A DNA stretch of 64,000 bases from Candidatus Solirubrobacter pratensis (lineage in GTDB: Bacteria > Actinomycetota > Thermoleophilia > Solirubrobacterales > Solirubrobacteraceae). A program made the position numbers and the translations under genes. The notes beneath the pieces are model-generated. The model was not told where the DNA came from. It saw nothing but the letters and a program-made list of their open reading frames with translations, and made no database searches. The stretch is from NCBI RefSeq assembly GCF_000425945.1, contig NZ_AUEK01000007.1, forward strand, positions 310,001 to 374,000. The letters run 5' to 3'. Positions 16,694 through 26,562 of this stretch are shown here, in pieces; position 1 is the stretch's first letter, and every line of letters starts with the position of its first letter.

Positions 16694-17320
16694 ATGCCTG
16701 ATTTCCGCAAGAGCGAGTCTGTCGGGGAGGCTCGTGACATCAAGAAGCACTCCGTGACCGCGAGGATCAATAACGATCTACCCGAGCACTACGAGGCGCG
16801 CTGCAAGGTGTGCACCTCGAAGTACCGTCACGCGATCGAGCGCATGATTGCGCTGGGCACGAACCATAGTGAGATCGAGCGCACGTTCGCAGGGGAGGTA
16901 CCGCGTCGCTCCATCTCCAATCACGCCAGGGAGCATCTGTCCTACGAGCAGGCTGCGATCCGGGCGATCATCGAGCACGACGCAAAGCAGATCAACGCGA
17001 ACTACGAGGAGGGCTTGAACGGGGCTCTCCGGCGTCACGCCTACCTGTCGGCTGGTCTCCAGAAGGCATGGGAAGACCTGATCGAAGGCAACGTCCGAAT
17101 CGACCCCGCCGTGGCGATTCAGATGATCCAGCAGCTAGACAAGATGGAGAAGGAAACGTCGGTCGCCGCGACCGACGAGTTGTACTTCCAGTTCAACGCC
17201 TTCAAGACGGCCGTCCAGCGCATCGTGCCGCGAGACATGTGGGAGGCAATCTTCGAGGAGACGCGCCGGATCGCCGCGCGCGCTGAAGATGTCGGCAGCG
17301 CGGAGCTTGAGGAGGGGTGA
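16694..17320 (+). CDS. Helix-turn-helix, coiled-coil hypothetical protein
   Basis: A 208-residue protein. Residues 38-80 (CKVCTSKYRHAIERMIALG, then SEIERTFAGEVPRRSISNHA) look like a helix-turn-helix with a C-x-x-C pair in front. The remainder is strongly helical. The domain order resembles small terminase subunits, so a DNA-packaging recognition protein is possible, yet it sits in the replication block next to a helicase, and no terminase large subunit is nearby. I therefore leave the role open. Confidence 0.55.
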   Translation: MPDFRKSESVGEARDIKKHSVTARINNDLPEHYEARCKVCTSKYRHAIERMIALGTNHSEIERTFAGEVPRRSISNHAREHLSYEQAAIRAIIEHDAKQINANYEEGLNGALRRHAYLSAGLQKAWEDLIEGNVRIDPAVAIQMIQQLDKMEKETSVAATDELYFQFNAFKTAVQRIVPRDMWEAIFEETRRIAARAEDVGSAELEEG

Positions 17321-19287
17321 GCTACGCCCTCCTGGACGACGCCCTGATTGACGAGATCGCGTCCTCCAGCCCCGCCGACCGTGAATCGTGGCTCATCCTA
17401 GAGGCGCACGAGCGGTACCTAGGCCATTGGGAGGTCAATAGCCTGGGCGACTTCTTCCGATTCGATCTCCGCGACATCATCGGGCCGCACCGGGTCGTGT
17501 CTCCGGCGAATCTGGAGGAGTTCCTCCGTGCCGCTGAGGAGCATGGGTACAGGGTGGCCTTCGGTGAGGACCCCGAGGCCGTCCTAGCCCCCTTTACGCG
17601 GCTCGCAGAGGCTGCTCCGGTCACGTTGACCTCAACGCTGCCGGGCACCGTCAACGGACTCCTGCCCTTCCAGGCGCGCGGGGTCAATTTCCTCCGCGAC
17701 CTCCCTCGTGGTGGCGTAGCGCAGTGGTCCACTGGGACGGGCAAGTCCGTGGCACAGAGCGCCCTCCTGAAGTACCACCTGGAGCGGGGGAGCTTCGACG
17801 TGTGCTTGTCTCTCGCCAGGGCGCACAACAAGATCAACACGCAGCGCACCTACTACGCGCTGGCAGGGATCGAGTCCGTCATCCTGGACGGTACCCCGAA
17901 GCAGCGCGACAAGACCTATCTCGACATCAACCGGCAACTGGTCTCCGGGAACCCGGTCGTCGTCGTCACGAACTACGAGAAGTTCCGCGATGACTTCTGC
18001 TGGTTCGAGAGGTCGAAAAACAAGGAGTGGCTTGCGCGCTTCCATACTGACTTCTCTTTCCTGTTCGAGCGCAACCTCCTGTGCCTTTGGGACGAGATGC
18101 CCATGAAGCTCAAGACACGCACCACCAAGCTCTACAAGGCAGTACAGGCGTGTCTCTATGACGCCGCCTACCCCCGTTGGGACAAGAGACGCGCGGAGAG
18201 TCTGCGGCAGTATATGTTCTCCGCTACACCGATCGAGAACGACCCTGAGGACTGGTTCAACTGCGTGCGGCTAATCGACCCGGATTGCTACGGGACAGTA
18301 AAGGACTTCCGCGAGCGGTACGTCAAGCGCTACTCGTTCTTCGACAACAGCAAGCCGGAGGAGTGGCACAACCTGGACGACATGGAGCTACGGGCCGCCC
18401 ACATCGTCCACCAGGTAGACAAGGAGCGCGATCCCGAGATCAGGGCACAGTTCCCGACGAAGGTCGAGGAAGTGAAGGTACTCGACTGGCACGAGCCCCA
18501 CCGCAAGGTCTACGACAGGCTGTTGAGGCTCTCCAAGGAGTACGCCGAGGGGAGCGAAGATGACGAGGGCCAGAAGCTCAACATCCTCGGCGTCATCGGC
18601 GTCCTTCAGATGCTCTGCAACGCTCCGTCTGCTATCGGCCGGTCAGCGGCCCTTCGTGAGGTCTTTCTGGGCGCCGTAGAGGACGGCGACGAGGCAGCCA
18701 AGGCTCAGGGCTCGGAAGTCGCGCGCAGGCTTGTAGAAGACCTCGGAACGATCCCCACGGATGAGGGGCACACGAAGTTCGAGCAGCTACGCAACGACAT
18801 CACGGTGCGGTTCAAGCGCCAGAAGGTCATCGTGTTCACGGCGGGCAACGAGACGATCATCCCCATCATCGAGCAGCACTTCCAAGAGTGGGGCGTCTCA
18901 TACGTGCGTTACGACGGATCGCGTACGCAGATGCAGGAGGCCGAGGACAGCTTCAAAGGCGATCCGGACGTTCAGGTCTTCCTCTCCTCGGACAAGGGCT
19001 CGGACTCGATCTCGTTGGAATGCGCCGTAGCCACGATCAACTACGACGGCCCGTGGAAGTGGTCAACCCGCAAACAGCGAATCAACCGCAACGACCGAGT
19101 CACGACGCAGCACGAGACGCTTTGGGTAATCGACTACGTCATGGCCAACTCCGTCGAGGATCGCAAGCGCGCCGTGGTGGCGAAGAAGCAGGGATACCAT
19201 CAGGCGGTGTTCGAGGGCGTGATCGCCAATCAGTCGTTGTCGGCGGGGATGAGCGGAGCCGACCTCCGCTACATTCTCTCGGGTTAG
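17317..19287 (+). CDS. SNF2-like superfamily 2 helicase
   Basis: A 656-residue two-lobe motor. Lobe 1 has motif I STGTGKSVAQSALL, motif II LCLWDEMPMK (DEMP rather than DEAH) and motif III FSATPIEND. Lobe 2 has VIVFTAGNET, the strand YVRYDGSRTQMQEAEDSF, then VFLSSDKGSDSISLE and a motif VI-like STRKQRINRNDR. The spacing matches SNF2-type DNA translocases, which remodel protein-DNA complexes or restart forks. The GTG start overlaps the previous stop. The stop (TAG 19285-19287) overlaps that of the convergent tail gene. Confidence 0.85.
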   Translation: MSYALLDDALIDEIASSSPADRESWLILEAHERYLGHWEVNSLGDFFRFDLRDIIGPHRVVSPANLEEFLRAAEEHGYRVAFGEDPEAVLAPFTRLAEAAPVTLTSTLPGTVNGLLPFQARGVNFLRDLPRGGVAQWSTGTGKSVAQSALLKYHLERGSFDVCLSLARAHNKINTQRTYYALAGIESVILDGTPKQRDKTYLDINRQLVSGNPVVVVTNYEKFRDDFCWFERSKNKEWLARFHTDFSFLFERNLLCLWDEMPMKLKTRTTKLYKAVQACLYDAAYPRWDKRRAESLRQYMFSATPIENDPEDWFNCVRLIDPDCYGTVKDFRERYVKRYSFFDNSKPEEWHNLDDMELRAAHIVHQVDKERDPEIRAQFPTKVEEVKVLDWHEPHRKVYDRLLRLSKEYAEGSEDDEGQKLNILGVIGVLQMLCNAPSAIGRSAALREVFLGAVEDGDEAAKAQGSEVARRLVEDLGTIPTDEGHTKFEQLRNDITVRFKRQKVIVFTAGNETIIPIIEQHFQEWGVSYVRYDGSRTQMQEAEDSFKGDPDVQVFLSSDKGSDSISLECAVATINYDGPWKWSTRKQRINRNDRVTTQHETLWVIDYVMANSVEDRKRAVVAKKQGYHQAVFEGVIANQSLSAGMSGADLRYILSG

Positions 19288-20549
19288 GAGAGTACGTTGA
19301 CCATATCGATGTACGTGTTGCCCTGGCCGCCGCTGAAGTACGCCTTCACCTGTGTAGCCAACGCGGGGGTTGCGAGAGAGGCACGTTGAGTCCACGTAGT
19401 GCCGTCCGGGCTCGTCTCGAAGTAGCTCGTGCCCCCGCTTTCGCGCAGCCGCAGCCACGCCATGCTGGTTGCGTTGTACGCGATGGAGCCGACCGGCGTC
19501 GAATTGAGCAGGAAGGAGAGCGTGCCGTCACTGTACTGGAAGAACAGGCCAGCGGCGGAATTTGTGGCACTCGTGATTCCTAGATCACAGGGGATCACGG
19601 CGTTGATTGGCGGGCCAGAAAAGCCGCCGCTGGGCTGTACCTTGAGCGCTAGGGTGCTGTTGGTGAAGTCATAAGTCCGGACGGACATGAAGAAGCTATT
19701 CTTGTCAATGACTGCGCGGCCAGCATCGATGAATGCGAGGCTCGCAGTCCACTGCGGACCGAAGGAACCGCTATTGAAGTTGTCCGCGAGGACGGCGATC
19801 GGCGCAAGCAGGACGGTCGCACTGGCAACAACGGTGCCAGTCGCGGAGAGGGTCGAGTCTCCGGGCTTGGTCGCCTGGAACCCGCCGCCGCTCAAGCTAC
19901 CGGACGCGGAGAGTGCGGCCGACGCCAACTGCGCCGCCTGCGTGCCGCTGGCGGTGAGCGAGCCGGACGCGGACACGGACACGGACGCCCGTACGGTCGC
20001 CTGAATACCCATCGCGGCGAGGGAACCGCTGGCGTCGAGCGGGAGGCTCGTCAGCTTGACCGGCAACGTCGGAGTGAGCGCCACCTCGCTGTTCCCAGAC
20101 AGATTGATGACACCGAACCGCGTGACCTGGGCCAGGCTCATGTAGTGACCCACAGTCACTACGTCCCCGAAGTTGTCGGTCGTCCTGAGGGTCACGCGCA
20201 CGCCGGGGGATGCGGTTGTGAACACGTGAGCGACGGTCTGGCCGACCCCCTTCGTGCCGTCTCCAAAGTTCCATTCCCAGCGTACGATCGAGCGCGGCGG
20301 GCCAGGCGGTGGCAGGAAGGAACCCTCGAATGTGATGAGGGTATTTACCTGCGTGCTGAAGGTGCCAGTCGGAGTGCCGTCATCGTAGAAGAGAGGCGCA
20401 AGCTGAGGCGTCCAGCGGAAGTCGATCGCGACGGTCTGACGCGCCGCCGGAACCTTGCTCAGGTGGTCAACAGGGTTCTCGGGAGCGCGGAAGCGTCCCT
20501 GACCCATGAAGGCGACGTTCTGGTCTGCGGTGACGATAATTGCGGGCAT
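19284..20549 (-). CDS. Distal tail protein with PKD and lectin-like domains
   Basis: A 421-residue structural protein. Residues about 70-135 form a PKD domain (IVRWEWNFGDGTKGVGQTVA, then a VTLRTTDNFGD strand). The middle has repeats of the type SGSLxAxGxQA (three or four copies, residues about 180-235), a low-complexity stalk. The C-terminal 190 residues (LADNFNSGSFGPQW ...) resemble concanavalin-like/DUF1349 sugar-binding folds. Together this suggests a host-surface receptor-binding fibre. It is the last gene of the tail operon, as is usual for such proteins. Its start overlaps the upstream gene stop. Confidence 0.7.
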   Translation of the reverse strand: MPAIIVTADQNVAFMGQGRFRAPENPVDHLSKVPAARQTVAIDFRWTPQLAPLFYDDGTPTGTFSTQVNTLITFEGSFLPPPGPPRSIVRWEWNFGDGTKGVGQTVAHVFTTASPGVRVTLRTTDNFGDVVTVGHYMSLAQVTRFGVINLSGNSEVALTPTLPVKLTSLPLDASGSLAAMGIQATVRASVSVSASGSLTASGTQAAQLASAALSASGSLSGGGFQATKPGDSTLSATGTVVASATVLLAPIAVLADNFNSGSFGPQWTASLAFIDAGRAVIDKNSFFMSVRTYDFTNSTLALKVQPSGGFSGPPINAVIPCDLGITSATNSAAGLFFQYSDGTLSFLLNSTPVGSIAYNATSMAWLRLRESGGTSYFETSPDGTTWTQRASLATPALATQVKAYFSGGQGNTYIDMVNVLS

Positions 20550-22948
20550 CAGACTGTCTTGGTGACGACCATGCGGTCACCGTGGTAGAAATGAACGGTC
20601 ATCGCGATCGTGTACGTGCTCGGGATCGCGTACGTGTGAGACGCCTGGAGACCGTAATCGATGGCGCCGTCGCCCCAGTCCCATTCGACCAGGCTGACGT
20701 TGGCCAGCAGGGCCGAACCGCCGAGGCCCTTTACTGCCGTGACGATGGCTGCGAGATCGTCGGTATCGATGGTGAAGTCCACGTCGAACGTGTACGTGGT
20801 CCCTACAGGGTCTCCAATGTCCGTCCAAACGAGGCGGCCCGGCTGCGCGTACTGCGGAATGATCTTCACCGAGGTGAGAGAAGCATCCTGGCGGTTAGCG
20901 ATGCACCGTGCCCGTAGCTCGAATCCCGGCTGATCGAAAAGCACACCACCGGTCTGCGAGTTCGTTACATCGCGCAGCGGCAGCCAATCGGCCGTGTTGT
21001 CGCCCCAAGGGTCGAGCGGTGTCGCGCGTGCCGACCACTCCAGCGGAACGTGAGAGATCGAGAAGTTGGCGACGTAGAACACCGCGTCACTCCCCGTGCT
21101 CAGCGCGACGATATTGTTGCCAGGCAGCACGGACGCGATCTCGGAGAGGTCGAACTCAAGCGTGTGCCAGCGGTCAACCGGAACCCGTCCGACGTTGAGC
21201 GGGGTACTGTGTGCGACGCTGCTGAAGTGACGCAGGCGCTCATACGTCACCGCTAGCTCGGCCCCCGCCTCTGCCGCCGCGCTCGGAATGAATACATCGA
21301 CGCTCACGCGGGTGTGCCTGAGCGAGTGGGTGGAGAAGAAGTTCGAGCGAACGCGGCCCAGCGCCGTCGTCGGCTTGATCGCGAATGCATTGTCTCCCCG
21401 GTCGGGAGCGGCGATCACGTCAGCATTCTCTCCGACGTACCCGGTGAATAGCTCGCGAGTGGCGCTACCACCGAAGAACACCTGGGCGCCAGATACGGGT
21501 GAGATCGACCGGAGTGGCTGCGAGCGATACTCCGCGAAGTTGACGGAGTAGGGAATGATGTCCTGGATGAAGGCGTCGCCGTCAACGAAGTTGGCGTACA
21601 CGCCGACACGCCCACTCCGGCGACGGAGGACCGAGCCGTCTGTGAGCACGGTCGAGTCAAAGAGTGTTGCGGCGTCCTCTAGTCTCTCTGTATCGGACGA
21701 GAGGACGCGCACTCGGATGGACTCCTCCTCTAGCTCGACGGTCAAGATGTAGCGTGTATCGTCCGTGCCGTTCAGCGGTGGTAGAGTGAACTGCGGGAAG
21801 GGATAGACGTTACCGTCCGTGTCACGCACCTCGACGTTAGCGAGGTGGGCGGCATCCCATACGAGCGTGGACTGAATCCACGCTGCGGTGAACAGGTCCG
21901 GCTTGGCGTCAAGCGCCCATTGGAACTGATCGTCAAGCAGTGACTGCGCAAGCCCTTCGAGGTCGCGCTGCGTCTTGGCGCTGTACTTCGCCACGCCGTA
22001 GTCGGGCTGCGCCCCAGCCGCGTCAAGCTCGGCCATCGTGACACCGTTGAGGTCAAGCATGATCTCGTTGTCGAATGACCCCTCACGCATGTAGACGCGA
22101 ATCTCGCCAGGGCTATTCATGCGCCCGGGGGAGAACAGGATCGCTTCGGACACATCGATGGGCTTCGGGTCGTCGGCGCCCGCCCGACCGTCAGAACGGA
22201 ACAGGATGGGGAAGTTGGTCGGGACGAGCGGATCGATGATGGATGACTGGGGGAACGGATATGAGCTTCCCAGTACTAGGCCCGACTTGGGAACAGGATT
22301 CATCATCGCCCGGAAGAGCGTGTTGATGTCGAGCGGGGCACCCATCCAATCCGGGCTAAGGAGACGGATGGCGGCGAACTTGAAGAACGTCGAGGCGGTT
22401 CCGAACATGCCGATCCGTACTCCCGTGATGGTCCCACTCAGAGGAGCGAGGACGGAAATCGGCCATTCGATGATCTGGTTGACGGCGGCACTGCCCTGAG
22501 GGTAGGACGCGGTATTGAGGAAGAGCTTGACGGTCGGACCAATTGAGAAGCTGCCGCCTGCGGCCGCAGTTAGCTCAATGTATGACGCAGCATGGTCGAT
22601 GACCGCGTCGTCCCAGCTAGGCGCGTCGAGCGTTAGCTTCCAGTCGTCTCCCACCGAAGCGATGTCCACCGGCCGATTTGAGATCGACGTGGCGATATTG
22701 CCGGTCGGAGCAGTCGGGAGGTTGAGGAGTACGCTGTCCGTGCCATTGAAGAGTGAGCCTGCCGCAGAGAACGTCCAGTTCTCCTGCCAATAGTTCGCGC
22801 TCTGCGACATGAAGCAGCGGATGTCGATGTGCTGCTGCTTGCGAAGCTGCGCGCGCTGGGCTGCGTCGTAGCAGTCGTACCCAACGAGCGTGCCGGTCGG
22901 GTGGTCGAAGTGGTCGGCAATCGGTACCTCGCGTGCGCTAAGCATCAA
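20549..22948 (-). CDS. Large distal tail protein with C-terminal PKD domain
   Basis: A 799-residue protein with mostly beta-rich, Ser/Thr- and Asp-rich sequence, typical of tail fibres. A PKD-type domain is at the C-terminus (SLVEWDWGDGAIDYGLQAS ... TIAMTVHFYHG). A central region near residues 530-640 looks like a carbohydrate-binding sandwich. I recognise no enzyme motif. It overlaps its neighbours by 1-4 bases on both sides, so the distal tail genes form one translation-coupled run. Fibre or side-fibre function is inferred. Confidence 0.65.
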   Translation of the reverse strand: MMLSAREVPIADHFDHPTGTLVGYDCYDAAQRAQLRKQQHIDIRCFMSQSANYWQENWTFSAAGSLFNGTDSVLLNLPTAPTGNIATSISNRPVDIASVGDDWKLTLDAPSWDDAVIDHAASYIELTAAAGGSFSIGPTVKLFLNTASYPQGSAAVNQIIEWPISVLAPLSGTITGVRIGMFGTASTFFKFAAIRLLSPDWMGAPLDINTLFRAMMNPVPKSGLVLGSSYPFPQSSIIDPLVPTNFPILFRSDGRAGADDPKPIDVSEAILFSPGRMNSPGEIRVYMREGSFDNEIMLDLNGVTMAELDAAGAQPDYGVAKYSAKTQRDLEGLAQSLLDDQFQWALDAKPDLFTAAWIQSTLVWDAAHLANVEVRDTDGNVYPFPQFTLPPLNGTDDTRYILTVELEEESIRVRVLSSDTERLEDAATLFDSTVLTDGSVLRRRSGRVGVYANFVDGDAFIQDIIPYSVNFAEYRSQPLRSISPVSGAQVFFGGSATRELFTGYVGENADVIAAPDRGDNAFAIKPTTALGRVRSNFFSTHSLRHTRVSVDVFIPSAAAEAGAELAVTYERLRHFSSVAHSTPLNVGRVPVDRWHTLEFDLSEIASVLPGNNIVALSTGSDAVFYVANFSISHVPLEWSARATPLDPWGDNTADWLPLRDVTNSQTGGVLFDQPGFELRARCIANRQDASLTSVKIIPQYAQPGRLVWTDIGDPVGTTYTFDVDFTIDTDDLAAIVTAVKGLGGSALLANVSLVEWDWGDGAIDYGLQASHTYAIPSTYTIAMTVHFYHGDRMVVTKTV

Positions 22949-24579
22949 ACATTCACCACCGGGGGATCGCCAACAATGAAGTCGTTGCGCTCGGCGTTGA
23001 CGAAGTCGCCCATATGCTCCATGTACATGGCGGTGTCGCTCTCGACGGAGTAGTTCTCGCGGGTGAACGCGATCTCATTGATTCCGACGAAGTACGCACG
23101 ATCCTGGTCTAGTACCGCAGAGACCTCGCGATACCGGTGGCGGCACGCGACAAAGAAGTACATCACCGGGAAGGTCTGCTCGAAGATCACCGCCTCGCGG
23201 TCCAGCGATGACACCGCTGTGCTGACGGCCGACGTGGGGGGCAGCGTTTCAACCGGATAGGAGCCCGGCGTCGAAAGAGCAGTGAGCGCTACCTCCCCGA
23301 GGAGGTTGCGCGCGACGTTCCGCACGGCGGGGTCGGAGAGGTACGGCCTCATGGCGACGCTAATGAGCGCCTGTGTCTGCGGATCGACCAGGTTGGTCAG
23401 GTCAGATGTGAGGAACGGCTGCACGCGTGCGGCGTCATCGGGCGACGTGAATCCCGGTCCGTCCGGCGACTGGAGGAGATCGTCCCGGTAGTAGCGGAAC
23501 GCGAGGTCGTAGGCGTTGAAGGTGACGCGCTTCTGGTTAGCAACGAAGGCAGCGCTGGAGGACGGCCGTGCCGCCTCGGTGAGGACGAGGAAGTAGTCGA
23601 GCACCCACGCTGGGTGCTTCTTGTACGTCAGTGGCTTCTGGAAGGCTCCGGGGGAGTAGGACTTTGCCTGGAGGTGAGAGAACTCGACCTTGATGAACTT
23701 GGCCTTGACCGGCGTGGGCAGGACGAAGGTGTCTCGCGTAGTCATCTTGTACGACTTCGGGATAGGGGTCCAGATGCGCTCTTCCCAGGAGGTATCGTCT
23801 GCGCCAGGCTCGCCATCATCGGAGTAGTACAGGTGGACCCATACGTTGGGCGTAATGGGGTCTAGAAGCACACGGTCAACGACCTGAGGGCGCCCAAACG
23901 AATCGCGCATGTCGAAATAGCGTGAGACAACGGCGAACTGCGAGGGCTGTGGGGAGGAGAGCCAGTATCCGTCGAGCGAGGAGGTCGGGTCGGATTCAGC
24001 GGCGGCCTTGACGATGGCGACGGAACGGTAGGTGTTCCCGAGGAAGTCGGTGCCGGAATCCGTCACGCCCGCGAGGATGCGGTACATGAACGAGTACTGG
24101 CGCCCAGCGTCTACGAGCGGGGTACTGCCGTCTGCGCCGAGTGCCACGCCGCTGTTATCGGGGTTAGGGCACGTGTACCAAAAGCGGGCAATTCCCGAGA
24201 CGATGATGAAGGAGATGCGGAACTCGTCATCTAGCTTGTCGTCTACGGGGATTGGATGGTCCGCGAGGCACGTCATCCACACTTCGTTGCCAATCGTCGG
24301 TGCGCCCGTAGTGAGCCCACTGGCGAGTGCGATCCACGTGGCAGACGTAGACGGCCGGTGTTCGACGGTCCAGGACAGACGTGCGTCTGCGGCGGCAATC
24401 CCAACGAATAGCTGGAAGCCCGTGAGAGCCGGGACGACGCTCTCTCGTACGTAGTCAGGCGGGAGCCTGAAGGTCTGGTACTTGCGCGTCGTGGTGTCGA
24501 TGTGGCTGCTGCCGTTCTCGTAGACTGCGTTCTGGTTGATGACGACACCGCTGTAATAGCGGTTGAGAAGATCGGTCAT
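22945..24579 (-). CDS. Minor tail protein with discoidin-like segments
   Basis: A 544-residue structural protein. It contains two stretches resembling F5/8-type (discoidin) beta-sandwiches: LSWTVEHRPSTSATWIALASG near residue 65 and FGRPQVVDRVLLDPITPNVW with the later VKAKFIKVEFSHLQ near residues 240-300. Such domains bind sugars or proteins. It lies between the 799-residue and 660-residue tail proteins and overlaps both, so it probably builds the fibre-baseplate region. Confidence 0.6.
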   Translation of the reverse strand: MTDLLNRYYSGVVINQNAVYENGSSHIDTTTRKYQTFRLPPDYVRESVVPALTGFQLFVGIAAADARLSWTVEHRPSTSATWIALASGLTTGAPTIGNEVWMTCLADHPIPVDDKLDDEFRISFIIVSGIARFWYTCPNPDNSGVALGADGSTPLVDAGRQYSFMYRILAGVTDSGTDFLGNTYRSVAIVKAAAESDPTSSLDGYWLSSPQPSQFAVVSRYFDMRDSFGRPQVVDRVLLDPITPNVWVHLYYSDDGEPGADDTSWEERIWTPIPKSYKMTTRDTFVLPTPVKAKFIKVEFSHLQAKSYSPGAFQKPLTYKKHPAWVLDYFLVLTEAARPSSSAAFVANQKRVTFNAYDLAFRYYRDDLLQSPDGPGFTSPDDAARVQPFLTSDLTNLVDPQTQALISVAMRPYLSDPAVRNVARNLLGEVALTALSTPGSYPVETLPPTSAVSTAVSSLDREAVIFEQTFPVMYFFVACRHRYREVSAVLDQDRAYFVGINEIAFTRENYSVESDTAMYMEHMGDFVNAERNDFIVGDPPVVNV

Positions 24580-26562
24580 TTAGTTGCTCACGTTGCGCCC
24601 GAGCCGGAGGTTGCGCACCTCGACGCTCCAGGGTGCGGACACCCGCGTCACTGGGTTCAGCAGGAATGGCCGAGTCGGTGTGACGACTCGGTCGAGCTTG
24701 ATACGAACGAAGCGCGTATAGAAGGGTTCGCCTCTTACGTCTGAGAAGTTGAACTCCAGGTAGGTCCATCCGCTAGCGGAGGCCGACACCTGATCCGGGT
24801 AGTCGATGCCACCCACCGGGCTGACGGACACGAACTTGCGGCGCGGGTGCTGATCGAGTATGTCTACGGCTACCTCGATCTGCATTGGCTTCGTCAGCGT
24901 CTCGAAGCCGATGAAGTTGACTACTTGTACCGTGCCCAGGTCGAGTTCGAGGTACTCGGCTCCGGCGATGCGCTCTACCGATGACCAGTACTGCTCGTCC
25001 TTGTAGATGATCTGGCGAGTGCCAGGCAGACTGGCGTAGGAGGCGTCATAGATTCCGTTGACGAGGCCGCCTGCGCCCATGATGGGCTGCTCGGGATAGT
25101 CCGCGAGTGCCCGGTCTGAGGTATACCTGATACCTGCGTCGGCGCCCAGCATGGGGTAGATCGCGCGCTGGTCGGGGCCGAAGGGGCCGATGTGCTCAGA
25201 GACGTAGAGAGCGGTGCTCGTGCGATCGGCCTCGTAGTTGGCGTCATCGAGCGCGGCCTGGCCGTAGGCGACCGTGGACACCACGTCATGGAATCCACGG
25301 TAGTGCTGGGCGTCGGATCCGTAGGCGCGCGGAGCCTGCTTCTCCTTGCCTCCCTCGATCCAGCCACTGGACGGCCACGGAACCGCGTGGAGGCCATTCA
25401 CGAACCGTAGTACCTCCGTGAACTCGGAGGACGCGAAGTCCGTCAGCGGGGCCTGGCGCTGGCGCGTGCCCGAGCCGGAAGACACTGTTGGGATCATCGT
25501 GACCGGCTTGATGCGGTCGAGCGCCTGCTGAAGGTGGTAGAGGTCACGTGGCGGGATGTCCACGACCTCTTCCGTGGCGTCCACGCCGCCGTGGAGCGTC
25601 TTGATGACGACTGCGGGGTTCAGGCCGCCGCTGAGTGTCTTGGATTCGACGGTGAGCGGCAACGTGTCCTGACGTGCGAGCTTGCCCTGAAAGGTCACCG
25701 TCCAGGGGATGTCGGGGCCGGGGCCGCCGGTTACCCGCACGTTTCCCTCTCCGATATCAGGGATCGCCTCTAGGGCCTCCTGGACGCCGAGTGTGTCGAG
25801 CGCTGGGTTCTCCGGATCGGTGAGGTCCCAGGAGGAGATGGCCGGGGCGTTCCATGGCACGTTGCGACGGGTGACGTTCGACGTGATGCGACCGTTGTAG
25901 CTAAAGATGATGGCGCCACTCGTGGGTCCGCCGACGATCTTGATCTCTTGGACCTCGGAGGTGCTGATCTCCTGGCGCGGGATAACGATCATCTCTTCCG
26001 TCGAGACGGTCTTGCCGAAGCTGCGGAAGCCCACGGGCCGGTCGGTGTGAACGTCGTAGAGGTACTTGTAGTTCTCCACAATCTCCACGTCGTGCCCGAG
26101 CCCGGCACGTGCGACCAACTGCATACCCTGCGGAGAGTTCCCGAGTCGCGCGCCGCCGAGGAAGTCCAGCGCGCGGCTGCGGTAGGCAGCGTCGCGGGCA
26201 GTGATCTGCGCTCGTGCGTCGGAGTCGGCGGCGTCGGCGGTGTCGTACTCCTCTTCGAGGATGCGGCCGAAGCCGAGAGGGTTGCCGAAGAATGCGTCGA
26301 GGTCGAAGAGTTCGAGCCCCATCTCCTCTAGCTTCAGCCGGGCCTTGAGGTAGTTGTCGCTCAGCGACCCTACGCCCGAGGGACCCAGGAGTGCGTAAAT
26401 GAATCGTAGGAGGTGGGATTCTGGCGACTTGTGATAGAGGCCGTCCGGGAAGCGGTTGAGCAGGCCGACAGGGTTCTCCGCGCCTCCGAGCGCTTCAACG
26501 ATGAACTGCTGGGGGATGACGGCGCTGATCTGCGGCGCAGATGTCAGTGTCTCATCAGCCAT
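24580..26562 (-). CDS. Baseplate-associated tail protein (discoidin-like C-terminus)
   Basis: A 660-residue protein directly downstream of baseplate J. The N-terminus is helical (HLLRFIYALLGPSGVGSLSD) and may pack on the baseplate, as does the I/P2-gpI type protein normally found at this place. The C-terminal part has EYLELDLGTVQVVNFIGFET and IEVAVDI, matching F5/8 type C sandwich strands, so the protein may link baseplate and receptor-binding modules. Assignment rests on order and fold resemblance. Confidence 0.6.
   Translation of the reverse strand: MADETLTSAPQISAVIPQQFIVEALGGAENPVGLLNRFPDGLYHKSPESHLLRFIYALLGPSGVGSLSDNYLKARLKLEEMGLELFDLDAFFGNPLGFGRILEEEYDTADAADSDARAQITARDAAYRSRALDFLGGARLGNSPQGMQLVARAGLGHDVEIVENYKYLYDVHTDRPVGFRSFGKTVSTEEMIVIPRQEISTSEVQEIKIVGGPTSGAIIFSYNGRITSNVTRRNVPWNAPAISSWDLTDPENPALDTLGVQEALEAIPDIGEGNVRVTGGPGPDIPWTVTFQGKLARQDTLPLTVESKTLSGGLNPAVVIKTLHGGVDATEEVVDIPPRDLYHLQQALDRIKPVTMIPTVSSGSGTRQRQAPLTDFASSEFTEVLRFVNGLHAVPWPSSGWIEGGKEKQAPRAYGSDAQHYRGFHDVVSTVAYGQAALDDANYEADRTSTALYVSEHIGPFGPDQRAIYPMLGADAGIRYTSDRALADYPEQPIMGAGGLVNGIYDASYASLPGTRQIIYKDEQYWSSVERIAGAEYLELDLGTVQVVNFIGFETLTKPMQIEVAVDILDQHPRRKFVSVSPVGGIDYPDQVSASASGWTYLEFNFSDVRGEPFYTRFVRIKLDRVVTPTRPFLLNPVTRVSAPWSVEVRNLRLGRNVSN

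Noticed and set aside
16694..17320. Small terminase subunit
   Set aside because: Helix-turn-helix plus helical tail is suggestive, but it lies in the replication block and no large terminase is adjacent.
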